The notes below the pieces were generated by a model. It was not told the origin of the DNA and searched no databases. It saw only the letters and a list, made by a program, of their open reading frames with translations. A stretch of 38,132 nucleotides of DNA from JAAERC01 sp965602655 (lineage in GTDB: Bacteria > Zixibacteria > MSB-5A5 > GN15 > PGXB01). The stretch lies in NCBI GenBank assembly GCA_965602655.1, contig CBFCZE010000010.1, positions 1 through 38,132 of the forward strand. Direction: 5' to 3'. Below are positions 1 to 8,473 of the stretch, piece after piece (position 1 is the stretch's first letter; each line of letters begins with the position of its first letter). Made by a program: the position numbers and the translations under genes.

Positions 1-21
1 ATACCAGTTTTCGTTGCTCAT
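1..21 (-). CDS. 5' end of an unidentified minus-strand gene (partial)
   Basis: An ATG on the minus strand at 19-21 is preceded by a good Shine-Dalgarno sequence (AGGAAAATA then ATG). Only seven codons (MSNENWY) lie inside the window, so the product cannot be identified. It would lie downstream of the sucD terminator in the same orientation. Confidence 0.35.
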
Positions 22-119
22 TATTTTCCTCATATTTATTTCCGTTTATATAAAAAATCTGAATCTTCGCTGATAATTCTATCAACAATAATACAATTAT
101 TTTGTATCAATAAGCAAAT

Positions 120-147
120 AAAAAAGGCAGGAGTTAATACTCCTGCC
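120..147 (-). terminator. Rho-independent terminator after sucD
   Basis: A perfect 9-bp stem (GGCAGGAGT at 126-134 with ACTCCTGCC at 139-147) closes a TAAT loop. It is followed on the minus strand by six T (120-125). It lies 27 bases past the sucD stop and should end the sucCD transcript. Confidence 0.9.
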
Positions 148-174
148 TGGCTCATTAATTTACCTATTTAATTA

Positions 175-1041
175 TCAGATTCCCAATTTCTCAAGAATCT
201 TTGGGATGTCCTTGAATGTCTTGGCGGTATGCGCTCCGGCATCGGCTAATGCTTCCAGTTTTTCTTTGGCTGTACCCATCTTGCCTTCGACAATAGCACC
301 GGCATGCCCCATCCTTTTTCCGGGAGGGGCAAAAACACCGCCAATCATCGCAATCACCGGGGTTTTCATTTCAGATATCGCCGAGCAGGCCCGTTCTTCG
401 TACACGCCGCCGATCTCGCCGGTCATCACTACTGCCTTGGATTCGTCATCTTCTTCGAATTTCAACAAGATTTCATCGAATGTCGAACCCAGAATCGGGT
501 CTCCCCCCAATCCGACGCAGGTGGTCTCGCCATAACCGGAACGAGTTAATGTGTCGGCAATATAATAAGTAATCGAACCGGAACGACTGACAGTACCGAC
601 TCGTCCGGGTGTAAAAGCGATATCCGGCATTATACCAAGATTCGCCTGTCCGGGTGAGATAATACCGGCCGTGTTGCCGCCGATTATAGTGACATTATGT
701 TTCATCGCTTCTTTTCGCACCAGAAGCATATCATGAATCGGAATGTGTTCCGGAATAACTACCACAAATTTAACACCGGCACGAATCGCCTCAATTGCCG
801 CTTCCTTCACAAACCGAGCCGGAAGGAAGATCACCGATGTATCGGCTCCGGTATTTTGAACACAATCGACAACCGTATCAAAAACCGGTTTTCCCTCAAC
901 TTCCTGACCACCCTTACCGGGAGTGGTTCCGCCGACAATGTTGGTGCCATAAGCTATCATTCGCTTAGTGTGCGATGCCCCGGCGCCGCCGGTTATCCCC
1001 TGCACCATCACCTTCGAATCTTTATTTACCAAAATAGACAT
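175..1041 (-). CDS. sucD: Succinyl-CoA synthetase (ADP/GDP-forming) alpha subunit
   Basis: This is the alpha subunit of succinyl-CoA synthetase, which converts succinyl-CoA to succinate with substrate-level phosphorylation in the TCA cycle. The 288-residue length is normal for the family. The N-terminal CoA-binding Rossmann region contains GITGGAG (about 15-21). The phosphorylated histidine lies in GKRMGHAGAI at His246, the same number as in the E. coli enzyme. The start codon overlaps the last base of the sucC stop (TAATG), so translation is coupled to sucC. A terminator follows directly. Nothing is unusual in the sequence. Confidence 0.97.
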   Translation of the reverse strand: MSILVNKDSKVMVQGITGGAGASHTKRMIAYGTNIVGGTTPGKGGQEVEGKPVFDTVVDCVQNTGADTSVIFLPARFVKEAAIEAIRAGVKFVVVIPEHIPIHDMLLVRKEAMKHNVTIIGGNTAGIISPGQANLGIMPDIAFTPGRVGTVSRSGSITYYIADTLTRSGYGETTCVGLGGDPILGSTFDEILLKFEEDDESKAVVMTGEIGGVYEERACSAISEMKTPVIAMIGGVFAPPGKRMGHAGAIVEGKMGTAKEKLEALADAGAHTAKTFKDIPKILEKLGI

Positions 1042-2237
1042 TACTTGCCCTCCGCCTGTTTTGCCAGTTCAACAGCCCGTTGTGATATCTCCTCGATCGG
1101 CGTTTCTATCCCGTGCGCCTCGATATGTTTGAACAGTTCCGGGTTGGCCCTTTTCTCTTCCTCGAATATCCTAACCCCCTCCTGCCACATGTTGCCGGTC
1201 ATCCGCATCACCAGCGGTTTGGAGAGACCATGATCCTTCAGGAACATGATAACACCTTTGGCATAATCATCGCACCGTGATATCCCGCCGAATCTTGCGC
1301 CAAAAATAACCTTAACACTCGGATTCTCATCCAGAAGAACCAGCATCTTGGCAATCCGCTCCGGTGATGGGCCGCCGCCGGAATCCATAAAATTGGCCGG
1401 CTTGCCGCCATAGTAATGAATAAAGTCATTACCCATTATGCCAAATCCGGCTCCGCCGGGAAACATACCGATATTGCCGTCAAGGTCGAGATACGGAATC
1501 CCCCATTCGGTCGCCTGCTGCTCACGCGGCGTCATCTCGCCCTCCTCATGACGTTTTTCGATACCCATTTCGGCCAATTCCGGATGGCGGAACACGGCAT
1601 CATCATCGAGTGATATCCGGCTGTCGGCCGCCATCATTTTACCGTCACCGGTAATAACCAGTGGGTTTATCTCAGCCAACTTGGCATCATACTTTTTGAA
1701 AAGCTTGAACAAGCCGATTATAATTCCCGCCGCCTGCTTGGCCAGATTCGATGGTATCCCGATTTTTTTGGCCAGCTCAATAGTGTCGAATGAATACAGC
1801 TCTTCATCAATATCATATTTTTTCTTGAAAATTTTATCGGGGGTTTTAGCAGCGACCTCTTCAATATCAACTCCGCCTTCGCCGGAGACAAGCACTACTA
1901 ATTTATAATTCAAACGATCAATAGTCACACCGATATACAGTTCTTTTTTAATATCGAGTTTCGGTTCAATCAATAATTTTTCAACCGGAAACCCTTTAAT
2001 CTTTAAATCAAACAGACCTTTGGCGGTTTCTTTTAAGTCGGAAAGATTATCAATCAGTTTTATTCCGCCAGCTTTACCGCGGCCACCGGTTAGTACCTGT
2101 GATTTTAATACCACTGGTACATTCATCTCTTTAGCAACTGATTCGGCTTCATCAGCCGAGATTACCACGGTTCCTTTCGGAACAGGAATTCTAAATTTTT
2201 CAAAGAGGGCCTTACCCTCAAATTCATATAATCTCAT
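1041..2237 (-). CDS. sucC: Succinyl-CoA synthetase beta subunit
   Basis: This is the ATP-grasp beta subunit that pairs with SucD. It is 398 residues, within the usual range. The N-terminal ATP-grasp part starts MRLYEFEGKALFEKF and carries KSQVLTGGRGKAGGI (about 46-60). The C-terminal ligase half has GGAGFGIMGND and the phosphate-loop-like NFMDSGGGPSPERI. The gene sits first in a two-gene operon with its own promoter-like sequence at 2279-2306. It is separated from sdhB by a terminator, so sucCD and sdh are probably transcribed separately although adjacent. The Shine-Dalgarno before the ATG is weak (AAGAAAG). Confidence 0.97.
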   Translation of the reverse strand: MRLYEFEGKALFEKFRIPVPKGTVVISADEAESVAKEMNVPVVLKSQVLTGGRGKAGGIKLIDNLSDLKETAKGLFDLKIKGFPVEKLLIEPKLDIKKELYIGVTIDRLNYKLVVLVSGEGGVDIEEVAAKTPDKIFKKKYDIDEELYSFDTIELAKKIGIPSNLAKQAAGIIIGLFKLFKKYDAKLAEINPLVITGDGKMMAADSRISLDDDAVFRHPELAEMGIEKRHEEGEMTPREQQATEWGIPYLDLDGNIGMFPGGAGFGIMGNDFIHYYGGKPANFMDSGGGPSPERIAKMLVLLDENPSVKVIFGARFGGISRCDDYAKGVIMFLKDHGLSKPLVMRMTGNMWQEGVRIFEEEKRANPELFKHIEAHGIETPIEEISQRAVELAKQAEGK

Positions 2238-2278
2238 AACGTCTTTCTTACAATTGTTGACACCTTTTATTGGTTCGC

Positions 2279-2306
2279 AAAATAATAGTTATAATAAAAA
2301 TGTCAA
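2279..2306 (-). promoter_or_regulatory. Putative sigma-70 promoter for sucCD
   Basis: On the minus strand a perfect -35 box TTGACA (2301-2306) is followed after 16 bases by TATTTT (2279-2284). The predicted start of transcription is near 2272, leaving a leader of about 35 bases before sucC. It lies just past the sdh terminator, as expected for a second operon. Confidence 0.5.
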
Positions 2307-2370
2307 CCCAAATAGAACGCAGGGATTATTCGCTATCGCCGTGTTATACAACAACTTGCAAAAACGATAT

Positions 2371-2396
2371 AAAAAGGCCGGGTTAACTACCCCGCC
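2371..2396 (-). terminator. Rho-independent terminator after sdhB
   Basis: An inverted repeat (2376-2396) forms GGC/GCC plus GGGT/ACCC pairs with one G-G mismatch. Five T (2371-2375) follow on the minus strand. It lies 22 bases past the sdhB stop. Its layout and loop closely resemble the sucD terminator at 120-147. Confidence 0.8.
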
Positions 2397-2417
2397 TAAG
2401 ATCAAAAAGAATCTATC

Positions 2418-3137
2418 TTAACCGGTTTTCTTAAGCTTTCCGGTTAGTTTGGCCCAGAATGATTTCATCTTCAACTTACCGATCGCACCGGTCGGATCAA
2501 GGTCTTTAGGGCATACCTGCTGGCAATTAAAGATGGTATGGCAGCGAAATATGCCGGCATCATTGGCCACAAAGGCCAGCCGCTCATTTGTTTCACCATC
2601 ACGTGAATCATCAACAAACCGCAGGGCCTTCAATAGTGCATGCGGACCCAGATATTTTTCATCGGTGCCAACCACCGGGCATGATCCATAACACGACGCA
2701 CAAAGGATACAATCAACCAGAATATCCAGTTTCTTTCTTTGTGCTGGTGTCTGAGTAAATTCGCGCGGACCCGGTACATCTTTGGGAACCAGATACGGTT
2801 TGATTGCCTCATACTGCGCAAAAAACGGATCGAGATCGACCACCATATCGCGGATAACTTTCATATGTGCCAGCGGACGAATTGTTATCTTATTGCCAAG
2901 TTTTTCTACCTGGGTTTCGCAGGCAAGACCGTACTGACCGTTAATATGCATGGCGCAGGAACCGCAAACACCCTCCCGGCATGAGGAGCGAAAAGCGAGC
3001 GATGAATCAAGATTTTCCAATATATAAAAAAGAGCCTCCAGAACCGTCAAACCCTTTTGTTCGGGGACTTCATAATCCTGAAAATATGGAAGAGCATCTT
3101 TATCGGGATTAAATCTGAATACTTTGAAAGTCGGCAT
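2418..3137 (-). CDS. sdhB: Succinate dehydrogenase / fumarate reductase iron-sulfur subunit
   Basis: This subunit carries electrons from the flavoprotein to the membrane quinone site. The N-terminal plant-type ferredoxin domain binds [2Fe-2S] through Cys53, Cys58, Cys61 and Cys73 (CREGVCGSC). The C-terminal domain has the [4Fe-4S] set (CILCASCYGSCP, Cys143/146/149/153) and the [3Fe-4S] set (Cys199, Cys205, Cys209 in CHTIFNCQQVCP). I chose the ATG at 3135-3137, one base past the sdhA stop, with GGAAG seven bases upstream. This gives 239 residues. An ATG nine codons earlier would overlap sdhA by 26 bases and has no better ribosome site. It is the last gene of the sdh operon. Confidence 0.96.
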   Translation of the reverse strand: MPTFKVFRFNPDKDALPYFQDYEVPEQKGLTVLEALFYILENLDSSLAFRSSCREGVCGSCAMHINGQYGLACETQVEKLGNKITIRPLAHMKVIRDMVVDLDPFFAQYEAIKPYLVPKDVPGPREFTQTPAQRKKLDILVDCILCASCYGSCPVVGTDEKYLGPHALLKALRFVDDSRDGETNERLAFVANDAGIFRCHTIFNCQQVCPKDLDPTGAIGKLKMKSFWAKLTGKLKKTG

Positions 3138-3138
3138 A

Positions 3139-4839
3139 TTAATACTTCCTTTCTTCCGGTTCATACTTACCCAATGTTACAGGCTTGTATGCTATCTCCG
3201 GATTTTCAGGATGATATTTGTGCAGTGTATGTTTCAGCCACTCCTCATCGACACGTTTGGTATGATCAATTCGAAAATGTGCTCCGCGTGACTCGGTGCG
3301 GTTTAAAGCACCGGTGGCGATGGCCAGCGCCGTATCAAGATTTCCGGCTATTTCGGTAACCCAGAGGAAATCATAATTGAACTTTCCGGTATCGGGGATT
3401 GGCCGCAGGCTTTCAAATTTGATCTTCAGCATTTTTATTTCATCGACGGCGGTTTTCATATCGGTTTCATTTCTAAAAATACCGAGCTTCTCATTCATCA
3501 CATTGGATAGTCCATTTCTTATATCGTAAGGATTAGCCTTACCCTCCGACGACTGAAGTTTCCGGTATCGGTCTTTTTCTGCCTCCAGCCCGGCATTTAA
3601 GGCGTCGGTATCAACAGTTTGTGACATCCCCTTAATTTTCCCGGCCACAAATTTGCCGGTATGGGCACCGAAAACAACCGTTTCAAGAAGCGAATTACCT
3701 CCCAGCCGATTAGCCCCATGCACCGATACACAGGCACACTCACCGGCGGCGTAAAATCCTTTAAGCGAAGTCTCCCCATTCATATTGCAGTCAATACCGC
3801 CCATCGTATAATGCATCGCTGGATGAATCGGTATCGGCGTATCAATCGGATCGATATTTCTGAATTTTTGACAGATCTCTCTAATTCCCGGAAGCCGTTC
3901 TTTAATTTTCTGAGCTCCCAGATGCCGCAGGTCAAGATGCACATAACTTTCGTCAAAGCCGCGGCCCTCGTTAATCTCGGTCTGAATCGAACGGGCGACA
4001 ATATCACGCGGCGCTAACTCCATTATTTTTTCCGAGACATAATTTTTCATAAACCGTTCGCCCTTGTTATTGAGAAGATAACCACCCTCTCCGCGACAAC
4101 CCTCGGTCATCAGAATCGAGGAGCCCTCCAGACCGGTCGGATGAAACTGAATAAATTCCATATCCTTGAGTGGCACTCCGGCCCAGTATGGAATAGCCAC
4201 ACCAAGGCCGGTTGAGGAATGAGAATTGGTTGTATTGACCGAATAAACCCGTCCCGAACCTCCAGTTGCAAAAATAACGGCGTTACCGGCAATTGATTCA
4301 AATTCGCCCGTATGAAGATTCAGCGCAATCACACCGGTGCATCGTCCATCTTTGACAGCCAGTCTGGTAACAAAATGTTCATACAATACTTCAATATTGC
4401 GTTTGACAACCTGCTCATAGCAGGTATGAAGTAGATACAAACCGGTCCGGTCAGCACCATAACATGTTCGGGGGAAACCGGCTCCCCCAAACGGACGCTG
4501 GGCGATAGAACCATCTTCATAACGCGAAAATGGACATCCCCAGTGTTCCATCTCAATGACAATCTCCGGTGCTGCGTTGGTCATCAGTTCAACCACATCC
4601 TGATCGGCCAGAAAATCCGAACCTTTGATTGTATCATATGCATGTAGATCAGGTGTATCATCATGACCCTCGGGATGGTTACCCAAAGCCGCGTTGATTC
4701 CGCCCTGCGCCGCACCCGAGTGCGATCTGACCGGATGAATTTTCGAAACCAATCCAACTTTGACGCCGGCATCATGCGCGGCAATTGCCGCCCGCATCCC
4801 GGCCAGTCCGCCGCCAACTATAATTACATCATAAAACAT
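3139..4839 (-). CDS. sdhA: Succinate dehydrogenase / fumarate reductase flavoprotein subunit
   Basis: This is the catalytic FAD subunit that interconverts succinate and fumarate. The 566-residue product begins with the dinucleotide-binding GGGLAGMRAA (about 9-18). His40 in RSHSGAAQGG is the expected site of covalent FAD attachment. Active-site motifs QFHPTG and EGCRGEGGYL follow, and the late motif HPAMHYTMGG is also present. The gene sits between sdhC (one base upstream) and sdhB (one base downstream), so the operon is tightly coupled. Direction of use in the cell (succinate oxidation or fumarate reduction) cannot be told from this subunit, but the neighbouring sucCD suggests an oxidative TCA cycle. 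Confidence 0.97.
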   Translation of the reverse strand: MFYDVIIVGGGLAGMRAAIAAHDAGVKVGLVSKIHPVRSHSGAAQGGINAALGNHPEGHDDTPDLHAYDTIKGSDFLADQDVVELMTNAAPEIVIEMEHWGCPFSRYEDGSIAQRPFGGAGFPRTCYGADRTGLYLLHTCYEQVVKRNIEVLYEHFVTRLAVKDGRCTGVIALNLHTGEFESIAGNAVIFATGGSGRVYSVNTTNSHSSTGLGVAIPYWAGVPLKDMEFIQFHPTGLEGSSILMTEGCRGEGGYLLNNKGERFMKNYVSEKIMELAPRDIVARSIQTEINEGRGFDESYVHLDLRHLGAQKIKERLPGIREICQKFRNIDPIDTPIPIHPAMHYTMGGIDCNMNGETSLKGFYAAGECACVSVHGANRLGGNSLLETVVFGAHTGKFVAGKIKGMSQTVDTDALNAGLEAEKDRYRKLQSSEGKANPYDIRNGLSNVMNEKLGIFRNETDMKTAVDEIKMLKIKFESLRPIPDTGKFNYDFLWVTEIAGNLDTALAIATGALNRTESRGAHFRIDHTKRVDEEWLKHTLHKYHPENPEIAYKPVTLGKYEPEERKY

Positions 4840-4840
4840 A

Positions 4841-5248
4841 TCAACCCCCCATCCTGTAGTTGGCGGGATTGAATTTCGGCCACAAAAGCATAATCGTTAC
4901 AACCATTAAGGCTATAAATATTATGGCAATTATCCAGAAAATCGATTTATGCATTCGCGTCCATCCGAAGAAATCGGCCAGAGTGATTCTTAAGCCGTTT
5001 AACATATGGATAAAAACTCCGGCTATTAAAAATATCTCAAGGAAGGTAAAAAACGGATTCTGCACCAAACCCATCCGGGTGTTAAATGACCCTTCTCCTG
5101 ATATCACCGACGACAAAACAAAGGTATGCATCAGAAGATATACGGCCAGTCCGATACCGGTCAGGCGGTGCAGCCAGTAAGAAAAATTGCCAATATTTTT
5201 ATTCAGGTTGGCATCCCTGATTGTTTCCTGCAATTTATTATTACTCAT
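4841..5248 (-). CDS. sdhC: Succinate dehydrogenase cytochrome b-type membrane subunit
   Basis: This 135-residue protein has three membrane segments (about 26-48, 65-90, 102-124). The opening FSYWLHRLTGIGL is the SdhC signature, and His81 in IHMLNGLR is the likely heme ligand. It should anchor SdhAB and form part of the quinone site. AAGGAGG lies nine bases before the ATG. It follows the other membrane subunit by 14 bases and precedes sdhA by one. The C/D naming of the two anchors rests on motif resemblance and is less sure than the family call. Confidence 0.88.
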   Translation of the reverse strand: MSNNKLQETIRDANLNKNIGNFSYWLHRLTGIGLAVYLLMHTFVLSSVISGEGSFNTRMGLVQNPFFTFLEIFLIAGVFIHMLNGLRITLADFFGWTRMHKSIFWIIAIIFIALMVVTIMLLWPKFNPANYRMGG

Positions 5249-5262
5249 AAATCACCGCCTCC

Positions 5263-5625
5263 TTAAAACAGATTCTTGAGTGTGAAGAAACCGGTGATTA
5301 TTAAAACCGCCGCGATTATCCAGAAAATTGCCCTAACTATAATTGATAATTTGCCGGGAATTCGATAGTCGGCGATTATTGCCCAGAGTCCGTTCAGGGC
5401 ATGAAAAACCACAAACGGTACAAACAAAAAATAATAAACTTTCCATAGACTTGATGAGGCCAGATTCGTTCGGACGGTGTCGAAGCTAATTAAACCGGCT
5501 GTCGAGATATCATGAAACAAGTGATGCACATTCAGATGTGTCACCAGAAAAAATGCCAGAAACAGTCCGGAGATACGCTGAAACATCCATGTCCATTGAC
5601 TCTGGGTCGATGTTTTTTCGGCCAT
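5263..5625 (-). CDS. sdhD: Succinate dehydrogenase second membrane anchor subunit
   Basis: A 120-residue, three-helix membrane protein. WMFQRISGLFLAFFLVTHL resembles the SdhD-type anchors of the Deinococcus/Thermus complex. His75 in FHALNGLWAII is a candidate heme ligand matching His81 of the neighbouring SdhC. The start is set at the ATG at 5623-5625 because TTAGGAG (core 5632-5636) is six bases upstream. The ATG two codons earlier directly abuts that site. It is the first gene of the operon and has a strong promoter at 5670-5699. Both anchor genes carry a similar H-x-LNGL motif, which suggests an old duplication. Confidence 0.82.
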   Translation of the reverse strand: MAEKTSTQSQWTWMFQRISGLFLAFFLVTHLNVHHLFHDISTAGLISFDTVRTNLASSSLWKVYYFLFVPFVVFHALNGLWAIIADYRIPGKLSIIVRAIFWIIAAVLIITGFFTLKNLF

Positions 5626-5669
5626 AAACATCTCCTAACGGCTAAAAAGATTTTTTATACAGGTCGAAA

Positions 5670-5699
5670 AAGATACTTTTTTTTAAATACCCTTGTCAA
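5670..5699 (-). promoter_or_regulatory. Putative sigma-70 promoter of the sdh operon
   Basis: On the minus strand TTGACA (5694-5699) is separated by 18 bases, including an A-tract, from TATCTT (5670-5675). Transcription would start near 5663, about 38 bases before sdhD. The spacer is one base longer than ideal. Confidence 0.65.
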
Positions 5700-5771
5700 G
5701 AAATATGTGGGGATTGATACTATATTAGAAAGGTTCGGCATTATTACAGAACTTGATAACAGAAACTCAAT

Positions 5772-7007
5772 TTATTCTTTACGAAGTTTTTTCAACATTT
5801 CGACGGCATTATTGTTTTCAGGATTCAGCTTAAGTGATTTCTCATAATTAATTATGGCTTGTGCTGTATCGCCAAGGGTCATAAGGGCTTCACCGTAACT
5901 ATCATAAACATTGGCAGAATTTGGGTACTCTTCGACATTTAATTTAAAAAACAGAAGAGCTTCCTCGGCCTTGCCGTTAAATAAGTAATTATACCCTTTA
6001 CCATTGATATCATTTTCACTGACTTTATATGAACCGATGCCGGCCTGACGATCTTTCCGATAGGTATCAATGGCAGCCGCCACACCGTCATTATTCTCGA
6101 TTTCTTGGAACTTAAGCTTACCCATTAAATTCAATATATTTTCAATTAATACATCGGGTTGTTCCATTGGAATTCGGTGACCGGCTTTCGGAATAATGGT
6201 CCTGACGGATTTCGTGATACCGGCCGCAATCGCTCCGGCATGGGCATGAATATCGGGCATATCATATTCACCTGCTAAGATAATGGCTGGAATATTTATT
6301 TCATGTAAAGCGCTGATCGCCGGACGATCCGGACCCTGTTCCAATTGAAAAATAGATGGCTCAGTATTATGAGGGTTGGCCTCAAGTATTTCTTTGGTCA
6401 GTTTCCGAGTGGCTATATTTCCTTCCCATATTTCATAAGGATCAACTTTAGCATAATAATTTCTATAGGCATCGGAGGTCGGGTCAAGATTTGGCGGAAG
6501 AAAACCACCTCGAGTATAAAAATGATTGGTTAACTCAAAACCGCTCACAACCGGCCCCACCAAAATAAGCATTTTCACTTTTTCGGGAAATATGATTGTA
6601 TAATCAATCGCCAATCTTGAACCAGCCGACATACTCATAAGAATGGCTTTTTCTATCTTCAGGCTTTCAAAAATCTGGTTCAGGTCTTCAACATTGGAGT
6701 ATGGTTTTTCGGGAAGAGGTGATTTGCCATAGCCTCTACGATCATAACTAATCACTCTATTGGTTTTTGAGAAATATTTAAACTGTTTGTCCCACACGAT
6801 GCTATGAATCAGCCCGTCGTGAAGGAATACTATAACTTCACCCTCTCCGGCCTGTTCATAATACAGTTTACCGTTTTCAACTTCAATAAATCCCGATTGA
6901 TTCTGAGATTGAATAACTGCATCCGAGTTCATATTTTGCCCTTCACTTTCTGAATGGAATAATAATCCCAAAAATAAAAGACACATTAGTTTTCTAATTA
7001 TATTCAT
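5772..7007 (-). CDS. Exported alpha/beta-fold hydrolase with C-terminal TPR repeats
   Basis: The 411-residue product begins with a likely signal peptide (about 1-23). An alpha/beta hydrolase domain (about 38-295) follows. It has an oxyanion-type FLHDG (61-65), a nucleophile elbow SMSAG with Ser127, the acid Asp249 in GEYD, and His277 in AGHRIP. All three catalytic residues are present, but the usual first Gly of GxSxG is Ser. Residues 334-410 are two TPR-like repeats (YNYLFNGKAEEALLFF, YGEALMTLGDTAQAI), a combination seen in Bacteroidetes-type serine hydrolases. The substrate is unknown. AGGAG precedes the ATG. It reads toward the sdh promoter with no clear terminator between. Confidence 0.8.
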   Translation of the reverse strand: MNIIRKLMCLLFLGLLFHSESEGQNMNSDAVIQSQNQSGFIEVENGKLYYEQAGEGEVIVFLHDGLIHSIVWDKQFKYFSKTNRVISYDRRGYGKSPLPEKPYSNVEDLNQIFESLKIEKAILMSMSAGSRLAIDYTIIFPEKVKMLILVGPVVSGFELTNHFYTRGGFLPPNLDPTSDAYRNYYAKVDPYEIWEGNIATRKLTKEILEANPHNTEPSIFQLEQGPDRPAISALHEINIPAIILAGEYDMPDIHAHAGAIAAGITKSVRTIIPKAGHRIPMEQPDVLIENILNLMGKLKFQEIENNDGVAAAIDTYRKDRQAGIGSYKVSENDINGKGYNYLFNGKAEEALLFFKLNVEEYPNSANVYDSYGEALMTLGDTAQAIINYEKSLKLNPENNNAVEMLKKLRKE

Positions 7008-7319
7008 TATGGCGGCTCCTGCTTATATTTTTTTTAACACTTATTGAATTTGACGGATAACGATTTAAATACGTTTAATTTAAAAATCAGAAAATCGGGC
7101 GAATGCGATCATTAGTTATCTATTAATGAAACTTCTTCTTAAAGCATTAAAGGCTAAATATTGATTGATTGTCTGACCTATTTATAATTTTATTAATAAA
7201 TATTGTTTTAATGGGATTTTTTATTGTGTGGACTATTTTTCCAATCGCGACAAATATTTATTAAATAAATCTGATAAACCACAAAATATTTGGAAATGCC
7301 AGGAACCACACCAATCGCA
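7008..7319. other. Intergenic region between the two hydrolase genes
   Basis: This 312-base AT-rich stretch separates two minus-strand hydrolase genes. I see no credible ORF, RNA gene or strong terminator. The 3' part should hold the promoter of the downstream hydrolase, but no convincing -35/-10 pair stands out. Confidence 0.4.
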
Positions 7320-8450
7320 TTACTGCAAAAATAGTTTTTCATCGAGCCAGTTCAAGATGATATTCTCATCGTGCAAAAATTCTCCTGTCTCCGGATTATC
7401 AAAAGAATGTGAAACACTATCAATAACAAATATTTCATAATCAGCGTGCCCGCCGATAATCATTTGTTCCTCCAGGTTCCTGACACTTGCCGGTACATCA
7501 ATAATCGGATCGAGTTCGCCGAACAGGGCCAGCAGTGGCACGGAAAGCTTTGACAGTTCGCTGATATAATCCTTTGACATGGAGTTGAATTGAGGTCTCA
7601 AAAAGAACAAGCCTGAATCGGTCAAAATTTCCTGTTCAGTTGAGGGAATGGCAAACATGTCATAATTTTCTCTATACCTTATAATCTCTGCCGCCACCGC
7701 TTTTTTTTCCTGAGGATCTTGAGAACCCCAGGAAGCATGATGCCTTTTCCATAACGGCATAACATTCTCAATAACAGAATCAGAATAACCCCGTAACCCC
7801 AAAGCATACTCAATATTGAAATTCGCCTGTTCCACGACACTTCCAAAGGGCCCCGAATTACATATAACGAATGATATTTCCTGAAATCGGACAGCCGCAA
7901 CAGGAGCCAGGCGCCCTCCCTCGCTGCCGCCAAAAACGCCGATCCGGGTGGTATCAATCTCCTTACGACCGATCAAAAAACGGGCGGCAAAACCGGCATC
8001 GTTTATAAAGTCATCGAAACTGGATTCATGAAATAATCCGCCCGATTTCCCTGTCCCGCGTTTGTAGTAAATCAATGCGGCAATACCGCAATGGGCCAGT
8101 CGTGATGCATAAAACATCGGACCGCTAACCAAAAGTTCCGCATCGTTCCCACCACCGTGCATAAAAATTACTGCGGGATATTTATCTGAATCCGACGGAC
8201 AGTAAAATTTCCCATCCAATATTATATTATCGCTCGGTATTTTTACTTCTACGATTTCGTATGATTGAACCGTTCTGTCGAATGATTTAAGACAGTTCGG
8301 CTGAGCCAATAATTCTGCCAGTCGATTTGCTTTGACAATTTCATCGGCCTGAATCACTTCTACATTTTCGGCCAATATGTCGCAGAAAAAAAATGACAAA
8401 TTCATCACCAAAAAGCAGATAAGCATTTTCTTTTGAAATCTCATTCTCAC
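7320..8450 (-). CDS. Exported alpha/beta hydrolase (dienelactone hydrolase / S9-peptidase-like)
   Basis: The 376-residue protein has an N-terminal hydrophobic signal (about 8-27). FMHGGGND (97-103) forms the oxyanion region. The nucleophile is Ser176 in GGSEGG, the acid is Asp314 in GELDPIID, and the base is His348 in SVSHSF. An insert of helices (about 205-300) forms the lid. The layout matches prolyl-oligopeptidase-like esterases and BAAT-type thioesterases, so an ester or peptide substrate in the periplasm is likely, but it cannot be named. The gene starts 23 bases after ltaE and may be the last gene of the operon that starts with the parvulin gene. A second in-frame ATG lies two codons in. 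Confidence 0.75.
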   Translation of the reverse strand: MRMRFQKKMLICFLVMNLSFFFCDILAENVEVIQADEIVKANRLAELLAQPNCLKSFDRTVQSYEIVEVKIPSDNIILDGKFYCPSDSDKYPAVIFMHGGGNDAELLVSGPMFYASRLAHCGIAALIYYKRGTGKSGGLFHESSFDDFINDAGFAARFLIGRKEIDTTRIGVFGGSEGGRLAPVAAVRFQEISFVICNSGPFGSVVEQANFNIEYALGLRGYSDSVIENVMPLWKRHHASWGSQDPQEKKAVAAEIIRYRENYDMFAIPSTEQEILTDSGLFFLRPQFNSMSKDYISELSKLSVPLLALFGELDPIIDVPASVRNLEEQMIIGGHADYEIFVIDSVSHSFDNPETGEFLHDENIILNWLDEKLFLQ

Positions 8451-8473
8451 GTCTCTTCCGGTTTTTTGGGATA

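Noticed and set aside
697..1233. 178-codon open frame antisense to sucD/sucC
   Set aside because: It spans two certain genes on the opposite strand and resembles no protein family I know.
3138..3164. Earlier ATG for sdhB
   Set aside because: It overlaps sdhA by 26 bases and adds nine residues not seen in the family; the ATG at 3137 has a good ribosome site.
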